This document shows, in pieces, positions 1 to 11,085 of a DNA stretch of 64,000 nt. A model generated the notes under the pieces. That model was not told the DNA's origin, searched no databases, and saw only the letters and a list, made by a program, of their open reading frames with translations. Position numbers and translations under genes: made by a program. The stretch covers positions 6,696,001 through 6,760,000 of the forward strand of contig NC_085109.1 of the NCBI RefSeq assembly GCF_030269925.1, given 5' to 3'. Origin of the DNA: Bombyx mori. Taxonomy: Eukaryota; Arthropoda; Insecta; Lepidoptera; Bombycidae. Each line of letters starts with the position of its first letter. The stretch's first letter is position 1.

Positions 1-227
1 ATGCGGTCGCAATCGCTCGACAAAAACGTAACAACAGTTAATTGTACATAATTTGCCAATTTATCTTCAATCACCGATTAAACATTTCCCACGACGCTCG
101 GTCATTGGGTCAAGATGTTTTTCACGTTTTTCTAATGCCATTGTCCCGAACGTTTGTTAATTTATAATACAATTAATTAATTAACATGCGATCTGTGATC
201 GATGATGCGTTCAAGATCATAAGCTTT

Positions 228-1192
228 AGGTATACATTAAATGAATAATGTAGATTTTTTTCTTGTTGAATTATAAAATATTTAACTTCGAATCTCTAAA
301 GATTCTTGTGTTCATGTTGCGTATTTTCTTAAAAATCCTACAAAAGAACACTTCATAAATAAATAGCAGACAGACGAGTCTCTTGGTATTACCTTAGCCT
401 TTACACAAACAGTACATGGCTTATTCTAAATTCCTAGGTATTCATCAAATGAATAATGTAGATTTTTTTCTTGTTGAATTATAAAATATTTAACTTCGAA
501 TCTCTAAAGATTCATGTGTTAATTTTGCGTGTTTGTTTAAAAATCCTACAAAAGAACACTTCATAAATAAATAGCAGACAGACGAGTCTTTTGGCATTTC
601 GTTAGCCTTTACACGAAAAGTACATGGCTTATTCTAAATTCCTAGGTATTCATCAAATGAATAATGTAGATTTTTTTCTTATTGAATAGTAAAATATTTA
701 ACTCCTAATCTCTAAAGATTCTTGTGTTCATTTTGCGTATTTTCTTAAAAATCCTACAAAAGAACACTTCATAAATAAATAGCAGATAGACAAGTCTCTT
801 TGTATTACCTTAGCCTTTACACAAACAGTACATGGCTTATTCTAAATTCCTAGGTATTCATCAAATGAATAATGTAGATTTTTTTCTTATTGAATAGTTT
901 TTTTTTGTTATTGCTTATATGGGTGGAAAAGCTCACAGCCCACCTAATGTTAAGTGGTTACTGGAGCCCATAGACATCTACAACGTAAATGCGCCACCCA
1001 CCGTGAGATATAAGTTCTTAGGTCTCAAGTATAGTAAAATATTTAACTTCGAATCTTTAAAGATTCTTGTGTTAATTTTGCGTATTTGCTTAAAAATCCT
1101 ACAAAAGAACAATTAATAAATAAATAGCAGACACACGGGTCTTTTGGAATTTCCTTAGCCTTTACAAAAACAGTACCTGGCTTATTCTAAAT
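228..1192. repeat. 208-bp tandem repeat, four copies
   Basis: Four head-to-tail copies start near 228, 436, 644 and 852, an exact 208-base spacing. Each opens with the ATTCATCAAATGAATAATG-like motif and ends near CTTATTCTAAA. Copies differ by scattered substitutions. The fourth copy is split by a SINE insertion at 898-1030, so the array ends near 1192. No coding capacity is seen. It is a local satellite-like amplification of unknown origin. Confidence 0.85.
898..1030 (-). mobile_element. SINE tail fragment inserted in the 208-bp array
   Basis: The left edge is the T-run plus TTATTGCTTA that is the reversed 3' end of the tRNA-headed Bombyx SINE. The sequence then follows the tail (GCTCACAGCCCACC, ATAGACATCTACAACGTAAA) and stops at TCTCAAGT. 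ATAG flanks both sides (894-897 and 1031-1034), and the uninterrupted third array copy shows the empty site, so this is a short insertion with a 4-bp duplication. Confidence 0.8.
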
Positions 1193-1474
1193 ATGACTCT
1201 GGTAAATTGCTAGGCTACGTTCTACACCCAATCAAATAATGAATCGCTATACGTCAATTCTATTTAATCAATGAACGATTTAAATGAATATTTGTTTCCG
1301 CTCCAGCGAGATTGTATACACTGTAAACTGGTGAATTTGAATGGATTAGCTTTGGCAAATTGACAATTCATTTGAGTTAATCCATCCGTGTATTTTATTT
1401 GTCCAATTACAATGATGATCAGTTGCGTTTACTCTGATCATGACGCATTGCGTAAGTTAAATTGAAATTTAGGC

Positions 1475-1604
1475 AGGTAGGCAGCGGCTTGGCTAGCGGT
1501 AGACAGCGGCTTGGCTCTGCCCCTGGCATTGCTGAAGTTCATGGGCGACGGTAACCCCTCATCATCAGGTGGGCCGTGTGCTCGTCTGCCTACAAGGTCA
1601 ATAA
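1475..1604 (+). mobile_element. Bm1 SINE fragment
   Basis: Shows the Bm1 core: GGCAGCGGCTTGGCTCTGCC, CTGGCATTGCTGAAG, GGGCGACGGTAACC, GTGGGCCGTGTGCTCGTC, CTGCCTACAAG, then an A/T-rich tail. The first 25 bases are a short repeat of the GGTAGGCAGCGGCTTGGCT segment. It is truncated at the 5' end. Confidence 0.85.
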
Positions 1605-1885
1605 ATTTTTTTTAACAAAATTGGCTTACCATTATTAGAGAATATGAATAGTATCGACGTTGATATTAGACGGATATTCAAGAACCACTTTTAAATGGAA
1701 CATTATAAAACATTAACTGCTTATTGTAACCAACCTGAAAGCGGTACGGACACGGCTCATATAATTCGACGACTTTGTTCTGAAGCACTTAACCAATGTG
1801 TAATATGTAAATGAACAAAGAAAACAAATTAATTTAAATTATATTACGAGCGAAAACAAAAAAATCACATTTAAAAAAAAAAAAA

Positions 1886-2704
1886 AATTTGTATGGATGG
1901 TTGGACGAGCTCACAGCCCACCTAGTGTTAAGTGGTTACTGGAGCCCATAGACATCTACAACGTAAATGCGCCACCCACCTTGAGATATAAGTTCTAAGG
2001 TCTCAGTATAGTTACAACGGCTGCCCCACCCTTCAAACCGAAACGCATTACTAAAAATATCTTTGTTACTTGTCCCTGTTTGCAGAAGAAATGAATATAT
2101 TTAAACAAAATGACAGACAGCTCGGCGCTCTATTTTCATCTATACTAATATTATAAAGAGGAAAGATTTGTTTGTTTGTTTGTTTCGAATAGGCTCCGAA
2201 ACTACTGGACCGATTTGAAAAAATCTTTTTCCATTAGAAGCCGACATTGTCCCTGATGAACATAGGCTACTTTTTAAAAAAAAAAAATTATTTTATTTTT
2301 TTGGTTTCATGTGTGTTTTAATGTTTCCGCGAAGCGAGGGCGGGTCGCTAGTAAAACAATAAACACACTCGCCTGATACAGTGCCAAATCTGCTTACAAT
2401 ACAATCGTTTGATCAAAGCGAAACGCATTACTGTTTCACCGAAAAAATAGGCAGGGCGGTGGTACCTACCCGTGGGGACTCACAAGAGGTCCTCCCACCA
2501 GTACTTACGCATATTATAATGTTTGCGGGTTTGATTTTTGTCAAACGATGTTATTCCTTCACCGTGGAAGTCAATCGTGAATATTTGTTAACTACGTATT
2601 CCATTAGAAAAATTGGTACCCACGCCTGCGAGATTCGAACAAAGTTGCATCGCTAGATACGAATGCACCGGACGTCTTATCCTTTAGGCCGCGACGACTT
2701 CAAA
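1886..2704 (-). mobile_element. Composite SINE with an internal insert and a nested Helitron
   Basis: Read on the minus strand, a tRNA-headed SINE starts near 2700 (GTCGCGGCCTAAAGGATAAGAC box A; box B GTTCGAATCTCG-like). It runs to TAATGCGTTTCG near 2411 and is then interrupted by a foreign stretch (about 2057-2404). After a second copy of AGTAATGCGTTTCG it resumes as the SINE tail to about 1886. The foreign stretch also appears next to a SINE tail at 8238-8400. Inside it lies a Helitron-like insert at 2139-2351. Confidence 0.7.
2139..2351 (+). mobile_element. Helitron-like non-autonomous element, family 1
   Basis: Begins TCTATACTAATATT and ends GGGTCGCTAG, flanked by A on the left and T on the right, which fits the Helitron rule of 5'-TC, 3'-CTRR and insertion between A and T. 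A short GCGA/TCGC stem precedes the CTAG. The body carries TTTGTTTGTTTG and CGAAACTACTGGACCGATTTG. No Rep/helicase is encoded. The related sequence at 8310-8325 lacks it and acts as a paralogous empty site. Confidence 0.65.
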
Positions 2705-5304
2705 ATTCACATGCCGAATGACAGTAGCGGCATTAAAATTATCACATAAGAGATATTTATATTCACTAAGCACGCACTATACATATTTTTTAAAATAGGA
2801 AATCTGACGTCATTACAATATTTTTTGTTTGTTTATTAAATTACGTGCACGATTGTACACAAGAAAAACATAGGAAACATCCCTTTTGTTATTATGCATA
2901 CGGTGCGTTAACTGTATGTAATGCTAGTTACGTTGTTTTCGTTCCATTCGAAGGGTTACCGCATAATTTTTAACGGACATTTTGAATAATATTACTATAA
3001 TTGCTTTGAACGGCTATTTTGGTTGAAGGAAGTTTTAAAGTTGCTTAGTAATTTATTTCTGTGAGTGCAAAGACTTAAATATTTTTTTAATTTCTAATTT
3101 TAAAAATCGTTCTTATTTTAAAATGTACTGTTTCTAATTAAACATGTCAGAGCGCTATAAATTGTAACAAAAACATTGTCATTTAATTAGTTTAACCACC
3201 TTACCGCCACATCATGCGTTCTTAACGTTTAGCCACTGAAAGAATGCATTCGGTTCGAGCAGACAATGGAACTTCGAAACGGCGGTAAATAAAAATATTT
3301 ATAAGGAATAATAATATGTCAAAATATAAATTTAGTTAAACGTATTTCGGCCGCCATCCAATAGTTGTAGTATTCGCATTTTATCCTAAACTCTCCACTG
3401 ATTCCAATGTTAGAGTACACTTATATTGTGCCGCAGTTTTTAACACTACTGGCCGTTATTCATATTTCTGCCGCAAATAAAACAGTACGAAATTAATTGA
3501 CTTACAAAGATAATTAAACTTTGGTGTGGGTAGCAGCATTAATACCATAGTTTAGACTCCGATGTTCATTTAACATTAGGTGGGTAGTGAGCCTTTCTCC
3601 GCACATACCCACGTAACTAAATAAATAAATGAAAACAAACAAAAAAACACTCCCACTCTTATTACACAGCGCTCAATAAACTGAAACTAAAAAAAAAATA
3701 CACGATTTATTTCCCGGAACATTTTCCAAGTTTAAACGCACACTTCGTCGGGCTTACTCCGACCTTAATGAAAGCTCTCGTGTGCTCATGCACCGGGATT
3801 TTTACCTTTACCTGTTCTACCGAACGTTTTACGCCCCTTAATGCAGACACGGTACCACCTTAATTGCTGCATGCGCTAACAAAATTTACGATATTTGTAT
3901 TCTTTACGTGAACGGTATCCAGCTTCGTACGTACTTTTCTGTTTGAGGACTTAAAATGGAAATTACTTTTTAAAAAATCGGTTGTCTGTAAAGTCGGTTT
4001 ACTGACGATAGTTGAACGTGACAACGTCATAAGAAAATACTGATGGAATGGTTTCATTTTTCAATTATCGCAATTATCTATGCTATAAACAATTGATACC
4101 ACATTCACTTTTCACTGAATTTCATACTTGACGAAAACATGTAAATGTATTACTGTATAGCAGCTGTCCACGCGGATGCATCGCTCACTCAAGTAGGAGA
4201 GAGACAGATGTCGAACGCTGCCGAACGCGGAGGCTGATTGTGCCTCTTTGTTGCTCGTTGCGCGCTCTCACTTGCACTTCAAGCCTTAAATGGAACGCCT
4301 CAATGAGTCATGTTTTTTCATGCGCGCAGCCGGCTCCATCGAATTATAAGACGTTGTCACGTCAAAACAACATTCTAACTCTAAAATAACAATTATTTCT
4401 AAATGTTATTGCTTAACAAATAAAAAATGAGGCATAGATTTATTAAGACTATCATTATACGCTTTTTCTTCCATACCTTGTCGTAATCCCTTATCCCAAA
4501 TGCGCGCGGATTCGCATTTTACTGTACTAAACAAAGATTCTTCTTTTGATCTTTTTATGATTTTTTAGCAATCAAAACTCTTTTTAACATGAACAAACCA
4601 TGATAATTCTCGGAAATTACATAAAATATAATTTCTAGGCAAACAAACATCGTTTATACACAAAGATAAGAGGCTCAAGCAAATCCGTGGTATTTGACTC
4701 GGCAACTAGCAAACTCCTAAACGACAGCTCGGATAAGTCGGCTTAATGTAAGAACCGTAAAGAATTTTCCCACATTTCTATTTCAAGGTAAGAAGTTCCT
4801 GCGAAGAATTTCATGTTCTCAAGAACACCGCTTGACCTCAATGTATTTGATGACTCTTTGATGTAGAAATCGCAAAGGTTTTCAATATTGCTTATTGTTT
4901 TCTTACAACTTTTTGAGTGTGATGGACGTTTTATGAAAGACTTGTCAGTAATGAGTTATCGAGGCTTTATAAGACGTTACAAGAAGACTGAAAAAGTGTG
5001 ATTCAAATGGTGTTATTCATTATTATTACGATAATTATGAATAAGGCTATAAATATGTATTTACTATTAATAATTATCCTCATAGAAATATTCTTTTGGG
5101 GATACGATCTTGTACTTGTTATATTTTAATAGATCTCTCGTATATGATATAAAAGGAAGTAGTCAAACTGTATGCGTGTGTGTGCTTGTGCTCATTAAAT
5201 GTCTTAGTGATTGAACCATTTTGAATGAGTTTTTTTGAATATATCATTTAAAGTCAGCCAAAGTCACCGATTTACATAAGGCAATTGTGGCCTAAAAATA
5301 AGAC
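2705..5304. other. Mostly AT-rich non-coding DNA
   Basis: No convincing gene. A remnant with an (AAAT)n-like end lies near 3563-3630. A GC-richer island at about 4150-4350 contains CGCTCACTCAAGTAGGAGAG and many CG dinucleotides but no open frame or splice pattern that I can support. The 65-codon minus-strand frame at 3860-4057 has no recognisable similarity. Confidence 0.5.
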
Positions 5305-5960
5305 GCAGATGCATTTGTATTGAACGATGCGACTGTGCCTATATTAGAATCCCGCGAGCAAGTACCAATTTTTTCTGATAAAATACGTACTTAAAAAATG
5401 TTCATGAATGACTTTCAAAATGCAGGAATAACATCTATATATTATATAAAAATGAATTACTGTTCGTTAGTCTCGCTAAAACTCGAGAACGGCTGGACCG
5501 ATTTGGCTAATTTTGATCTTGAATTATTTGTGGAAGTCCAGAGATGGTTTAAAAGATAGATAAATATGAAAATGCTCGGAATTAAATAAAAATAACAATT
5601 TTGTTTTTCCTTTGATATGTCCCCCGTCGGACGGATTCCTTTTGTTTGTTTTAAGTTTATTTTATACAAAAGTGTTGGTCTTTTATTTATCGATTGAGGC
5701 ACTACGAAGTTTGCCGGGTCAGCTAGTTATGTAATAAAAATCAAATCTGAAACAATTTTAGAGTTAGAGTGGTGGTAGGGCTTCTTGTGAGCTTTTACAT
5801 GTAGATACAACCACTACCCTGCCTATTGTGTTGTGAGACAGTAACAATGGGGCAGTAGGTGGGTGCCGGGTATTTGCGTTGTTGATAATATGTCTAGGCC
5901 ACGATAGCCACTTAACACCAGGTGGGCTGTCAGCTCTTCCATTCGTCACAGCATTTTTTT
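5305..5960 (+). mobile_element. Old tRNA-headed SINE split by a Helitron
   Basis: The left piece (5305-5433) has a worn box B (TTAGAATCCCGCGAG) and the GTACCAATTTTTTCTGATAAAATACG segment of the SINE body up to GGAATAACAT. The right piece (5727-5960) resumes with TATGTAATAAAAATCAAA, passes GTGGTGGTAGGG and ends in the ACCAGGTGGGCTGTCAGC tail. The order matches a full-length SINE with the Helitron-like element at 5434-5726 removed. The sequence is highly diverged. Confidence 0.7.
5434..5726 (+). mobile_element. Helitron-like non-autonomous element, family 2
   Basis: Starts TCTATATATTATATAAAAAT and ends GCCGGGTCAGCTAG followed by T. The body holds CGAGAACGGCTGGACCGATT and CCCCCGTCGGACGGATTCC. 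The 5' TC, 3' CTAG and A/T target fit Helitron rules. It carries no transposase. It is inserted in the SINE at 5305-5960, which gives their relative age. Similar copies are at 13987, 47385 and 57893. Confidence 0.65.
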
Positions 5961-6098
5961 TTAGGAAAACCAGTGTATTAATTTAAAAGCATTGGAATAA
6001 TAACAAGCTCACCGATGCTTAAAAATAAACGTCAATGATGTATTATAACGAATTTGTAACACGCCCACTCCAAACGTTTATTTATGCCAAATCCAATT

Positions 6099-6335
6099 TA
6101 CTGGTGGTAGGACCTCTTGTGAGTCCGCACGGGTAGGTACCACCGCCTCGCCTATTTCTGCCGTGAAGCAGTAATGCGTTTCGGTTTGAAGGGTGGGGCA
6201 GCCGTTGTGACTATACTGTGAGACCTTAGAACTATATCTCAAGGTGTGTGGCGCATTTACGTTGTAGATGTCTATGGGTTCCAATAACCACTTAACACCA
6301 GGTGGGCTGTGAGACCGTCCACACATCTAAGCAAT
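6099..6335 (+). mobile_element. Short-form (headless) SINE
   Basis: Starts abruptly at ACTGGTGGTAGGACCTCTTG and runs through GCAGTAATGCGTTTCGG, TTACGTTGTAGATGTCTATGG and CACCAGGTGGGCTGTGAG to CTAAGCAATAAAAAAA. There is no tRNA head upstream. Several other copies in this window begin at the same base. Confidence 0.85.
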
Positions 6336-6696
6336 AAAAAAATAAAAAAAATACATGTTTTCTAGACCGATAATTTATAAAATTACCTAACATACATAAT
6401 CGCACATAAGCTGTATACACTTTAAATTAATTAAGTTAGCAGTAAATCACAGAATGTCTCGTGCAAGTTACATAGACAAGTTCACAGAGTAATAAAGTTT
6501 ATCACAGTCCATAAACAGTACAGTCAAGCCACCCACGTTGAGATATAAAATCGAAGGCTAGCTCTGACTTCCAGAATCATGCAGCTTGTTGACGTAATAC
6601 GGAATTTATGTGTATCTAGGATACGGACTCTAAGCCAAGGCACGCATTGGCGACAGTCGCAGCGGCCAGGTCGCGGCGGCCAGCGAAATATATACA
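6336..6696. other. Spacer with a small SINE remnant
   Basis: A worn CCACCCACGTTGAGATATAAA fragment near 6530-6550 is a piece of the SINE tail on the minus strand. At 6655-6690 there is a GC-rich CAGTCGCAGCGGCCAGGTCG stretch that resembles motifs at 7300-7480. No gene was seen. Confidence 0.5.
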
Positions 6697-6893
6697 GTTG
6701 CCCTGCCTATTTCTACCGTGAAGTAATGCGTTTCGGTTAGAAGGAAGGGGCAGTCTATGTAACTATCTTGAGACCTTAGAACTTATATCTCAAGGTGGGT
6801 GGCGCATTTACGTTGTAGATGTCTATGGATTCCAGTAACCACTTGACACCAGGTGGGCTGCGAGCTCGTCCACCTATCTAAGCAATTAAAAAA
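6697..6893 (+). mobile_element. 5'-truncated SINE tail
   Basis: Begins at CCCTGCCTATTTCTACCGTG and continues through the standard tail to CACCAGGTGGGCTGCGAG and a CTAAGCAATTAAAAAA end. It lacks the tRNA head and body. Confidence 0.85.
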
Positions 6894-7570
6894 AGATGTA
6901 TGGTGTCGTGGAACACCAGATAGGAACGAAGTTCCTTATTATAAAAATATTAATTTTAATGAAGTTATATTCGAGGTATAAAGAAAATAAAACTGGAGGT
7001 TTCGCAACAACTCACGGTCATTCGGTAACGTGCAAACTTATTGTGATACACTTCATTCACGATTGTTTGCATAAGAGTTAGTGTATTGCGCAAACGAACG
7101 CTCTGAGATCATAGTCAATAATTGATAAAAATATATGTTATTTTTTGTACGGTATTATTACAAAGTTAAGTCGTACACTGTGTGCATTACTAATAAAAAT
7201 CTTACGTTACGGACGTTTTTTCCCCGTTAGGGTACCCCTCCGCATCGTCCCATAAGGAACTTTGTTCCAAAAATGCATTGTATGGAAATATCCATCAGTG
7301 CGCGTACATGGTCGCAAAGAGCCAGCAGCCGCTGCGACCAATGAGGTAACCTGTGATCCTAATGCGGCCATTTCGAAGCATTCTTTACTCGTTACTGACA
7401 ATTTTGGCCGCAGTTCTGGCCGCATGCTTGGTCGCGACACTTGCGGCCGGGTCGCCATACTAGCCGCTGCGAAATGGTCGCTAGTGCGCGCCTGGCCTAA
7501 AACTCGAACACACTATCACTGTTTTATTTTTCTCAGCAACTACCCAATGCTTTATAGACGACAGTTATAG
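6894..7570. other. Unclassified region bounded by GGAACnAAGTTCC motifs
   Basis: GGAACGAAGTTCCTTAT at about 6916 and ATAAGGAACTTTGTTCC at about 7252 are near-inverse copies about 340 bp apart, each partly palindromic. The interval 7200-7500 is far more GC-rich than its surroundings and repeats GCGGCC/GGTCGC words. Two overlapping 83- and 102-codon frames on opposite strands come from this base composition. It could be the edge of an unidentified DNA transposon. Confidence 0.35.
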
Positions 7571-8187
7571 TCTAGAACGATAGTACTAGTAGCATCGATT
7601 TTTTCTTACTTTGGATTCAACTATAATCCGAATTACCTACATATTCATTATGATTAATGTCACGTACTGACCCACTAAACAAACCATGATTGCATTTGTC
7701 ACCGCTGTCGATTGTACCAAATATTGAACGAAATATCAATGAAATAATTAAATTTATTTTACTCTGTTGATACATTTAAATTAATTAAACATTACCAATG
7801 TTTGATTTTCAGAAGTGAACGATCTAAACTCATTGCCTTATAAAATCGAGATTATTTGATTTTCGATACTAACTAAATTATATATCTCAAATATATAATC
7901 ATAGTATAAAAACCATTAATTTGATAGTTTTTTTAGTCTCTCTTGGAAGCGGTATTTACCGAACACCGCCTACGCATAAACCCTTAGGCAGTCTGCCAAT
8001 CTGAATAATATAATAACGAGATCACATTTTTTTAAATATAATAGAATACAAATATGTCTAATACAAAGTAATTAGGTTTGTTTAAAACAGTACAATAACA
8101 TTTATCAAATTTAGTACACATACATGATGCGCAAATGTTTTCCTGTATCCTATTAAAATGTTGCAGTTGGTACACACAACGTATTAA
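7571..8187. other. AT-rich spacer
   Basis: Nothing recognisable: no open frame, no SINE or LINE tail. Confidence 0.5.
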
Positions 8188-8218
8188 CCACAGATCATAG
8201 AAACACAATGATCTGTGG
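8188..8218. repeat. Perfect 11-bp inverted repeat with 9-base loop
   Basis: CCACAGATCAT at 8188-8198 is matched by ATGATCTGTGG at 8208-8218. The flanking bases (AACGTATTAA and TATTAACGTT) extend the pairing imperfectly to about 21 bp per arm. It lies just left of the composite SINE at 8238 and may be a transposon footprint. No other role is evident. Confidence 0.6.
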
Positions 8219-8237
8219 TATTAACGTTCTAGATTTA

Positions 8238-8568
8238 CATCAAACGATTGTATTGTAAGCAGATTTGGCACTGTATCAGGCGAAAGTGTGTTTATTGTTT
8301 TTATAATATGAAAAGATAGCGCCGAGCTGTCTGCCATTTTGTTTAAATATGTTCGTCTTTTCTGCAAACAGGGACAAGTACCTAAGATATTTTTAGTAAT
8401 GCGTTTCGGTTTGAAGGGTGGGGCAGCCGTTGTAACTATACTGAGACCTTAGAACTTATATCTCAAGGTGCGTGGCGTATTTACGTTGTAGATGCCTATG
8501 GGCTCCAGTAACCACTTAACACCAGGTAGACTGTGAGTTCGTCCACACATCTAAGCAATATAAAAAAA
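8238..8568 (+). mobile_element. Composite SINE, second copy
   Basis: Starts TCAAACGATTGTATTGTAAG, passes GCGCCGAGCTGTCTGCC and CTGCAAACAGGGACAAGT, then joins the SINE tail at ATTTTTAGTAATGCGTTTCGG and ends CTAAGCAATATAAAAAAA. The first 165 bases match, in opposite orientation, the foreign insert of the SINE at 1886-2704, with the same junction. The tRNA head is absent. It appears to be a 5'-truncated copy of the composite. Confidence 0.7.
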
Positions 8569-9224
8569 ACTTTTTTTCTCATCGGTGTATAAAGTTTTAA
8601 CATTAATAATGAACTTGGATAGTACGCATCAATTATAAATTAGCATTAACTGTAATTTATAATAGGAGTTGACATATTTTGTCAATAGAATGATGATATT
8701 TGCGGAGACGATTTTAGAATGTAAAATAGGCCAATAAACTCGGTAACCATGAGTTGTGGAACTTAACATATAAATAATAATGAATTGAATACATATATAG
8801 AATATAGATGAGTGATTAAAAACTTAATCCGATTAACGCGACTTTCGCAAGTAAAAAATGAATTCGTTCCTTAACAAATACGTAATTTTTTCATCCCATT
8901 AACGTTAAAATGTCTCGAGATGTTATCTAAGTAATTGGTAGGCCATTTTCATCGTATTTTAGAACATTAGCCTCCGGTTCGCCTGAAGCGACGATTTCAA
9001 TGATCGATTTTATACAAAGGAAAGTTTTATCTCGACAAGGATATTTGCAACAGTTTCATTAAGAAATTTTTGTTTCTAATTTACGAGTCTTGTCAAAGAA
9101 AAACTTATAAAAATTAGGTTGGTTTTGATTGCTTGGGTAAACTGGTAAACTGCTCTAAATCTGAAAAGAAATGATAGGTTGTTAGTTTTAGATTCTAATG
9201 TTGATGTTTTTATTACGTTCACGA
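8569..9224. other. AT-rich spacer
   Basis: No gene or repeat recognised. Confidence 0.5.
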
Positions 9225-9420
9225 TCCGCCTGTTGCTAATTGGTTACCGGAGCCCATAGATATGAGCTCCGGCAACTAATACTAATGTCGTCACGACATG
9301 AGTTCTAAGTCTCCGTTTTATAGTTCAATAACTACCCCATCCTTCAAGCCCAATCGCATTATTGCTTCACAGCTGAAATAGACCGGAGGACGATACCAAC
9401 CTGTGCATAAGACGCTCTAA
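9225..9420 (-). mobile_element. Degenerate SINE tail
   Basis: GGTTACCGGAGCCCATAGATAT, CTACCCCATCCTTCAAGCCC, CGCATTATTGCTTCACAGCTG and GGTAGAAA-like remnants follow the minus-strand order of the SINE tail with many changes and a small duplication of GAGCTCCGG. It is an old copy. Confidence 0.6.
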
Positions 9421-10804
9421 CATCAATAAGATGGGTAGAAAATAACGGCCCGTCTGGTATAAAGCGGTACTTTAGTACCTTATGGGCCTTATGGGCTTTA
9501 GCCTACCCTTTTGAGCTTTAGCCCATAATCACTACGAAGTGAATACCATTCACCAACACAATACAATACATACAATACATGTTGCAGAACGAGTTCGAAG
9601 TATTGTAGTATCAGCTGTCCTATCCTTTAAACCAAAGTGCATGCCTTGTGGCTTGGAGACTTCTAGAAGCTATTATTATGATATTCACATATTCACGTCT
9701 ACCAGTCTAAGTTGTGTGATATTTTATGTACAAAAATTGTAAACGCACGGTCATTGTAATTGTATACTATTGATAATAAATAATAGATTCTCATATCACG
9801 AAACTAAACAGAACAGATACAGATAAATAATTATAGGACACGCGTGGTTAGCAGGGCGCAATTTGATCAACTGAAATGTTCAAGTAAATATGTACTTTTT
9901 TTTTATAATGAATAAAATCACATATACTCCTTTTTCACACGAAATATATAAACATTACCCAAAAGGCAATCATTTTAAAGATAATTAATTTTCAGACAAA
10001 ATTCATAATGTCCCACTGCATGATAAAAAATATCTCTTAAAACCTTTTTCATCTTGCGACCGAATTGAATTAAAAAACTTGGGCACTTACTCATAATATT
10101 TTTCAAATTAAGTAGTAACTCAAATACTTTCTTGCGTTCTCGAAGCGTCCCACTCACTTCAAATACTTTATAGCGGCAATATCTCATAAGATAAGCTACC
10201 TCGCGTTTATATATCCGATTTATTCGTGTTCCCGCATAAATTCTCTGCAAGAATCCCGAAGAATAAATAAATACGCAGTGAAATTGTTTTTCACTTACGT
10301 GTTTATATAAGAGCACTTACGGCTTAGTGATGCAGAATAGTTTTATTTTGTTAGCCAAATTTTATGAACACGAGTTTACCTTCCATATTTTCCTTTAAAC
10401 GATTAAGCAACATATTTCTTTAATATTTTAAAAAACATTTGCAGATTAATGCATTAAAATTTTGATGCATAATTGAAGTTGAATAACAAAAAAAATACAA
10501 TTATCTTGTAATAAAATATTATTAATTAATGTAACTCTGTGTTAGTACACCGTTTTGAAGTTGATTTATTTTGATTCAGAATTGTTTCATCATCAGATTT
10601 ATTACATACATGTTTGTATTTAGCAATATAATATTCTGAAGCTGGCACGCACACACACACTTGCACATACACGTATTGAAATAAAATTGTATAGTATGTG
10701 ATATTCCTGATGATGTAACACCATCTTCACTGTCCGTTTTGAATGAAACACGTTTTAATTATGAGCCAAGTATGTCAATAATAATAATGTTCTTTTTTAT
10801 TTCA
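9421..10804. other. Spacer with an unassigned 113-codon frame
   Basis: A minus-strand open frame at 9975-10316 encodes a basic, Ile/Leu/Tyr-rich peptide with no motif I recognise. GTAAGT-like donor strings lie within and beside it, but no matching acceptors were found, so it is not called as a gene. A short (CA)n tract lies at about 10646-10670. Nothing else was seen. Confidence 0.4.
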
Positions 10805-10843
10805 GGTATTTTTTGGCAATGAATATGAAAACCCACCAAGGGA
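10805..10843 (+). CDS. Candidate 39-base micro-exon
   Basis: A good acceptor (TTTTTTATTTCAG, AG at 10803-10804) is followed 39 bases later by GAG|GTAGGA, a reasonable donor. The interval is open in frame 1 and would encode 13 residues starting VFFGNEYENPP. Its length is a multiple of three. It is on the same strand as the Rap-GAP exons 44 kb downstream, so it might be an upstream exon of that gene, but nothing in its sequence ties it to the family. Such short acceptor-donor pairs also occur by chance. Confidence 0.22.
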
Positions 10844-11085
10844 GGTAGGAGATTTTAACGTAAATTATCATAAAAGTCGCATTGAATTTCAAAGAGTCGT
10901 TGATATTCAAATAGAAGTTGAATCCTGAATGAATTTTACACAGAATCGGCGGGTATCACGATAATATACGACTACTTTTGAAGCACTCATAAAAAGTTTG
11001 AAGCGATTGCTGCCGAAAATTATTACAAATTGAAATCGATAGAGCGCTTGCAAATTTAAAGTGATTCTTTCGTTGTGGCTTTTTG

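Noticed and set aside
9975..10316. 113-codon minus-strand frame with GTAAGT strings nearby
   Set aside because: Chemoreceptor-like composition was considered, but no conserved motif, no paired acceptor and no neighbouring exons were found.
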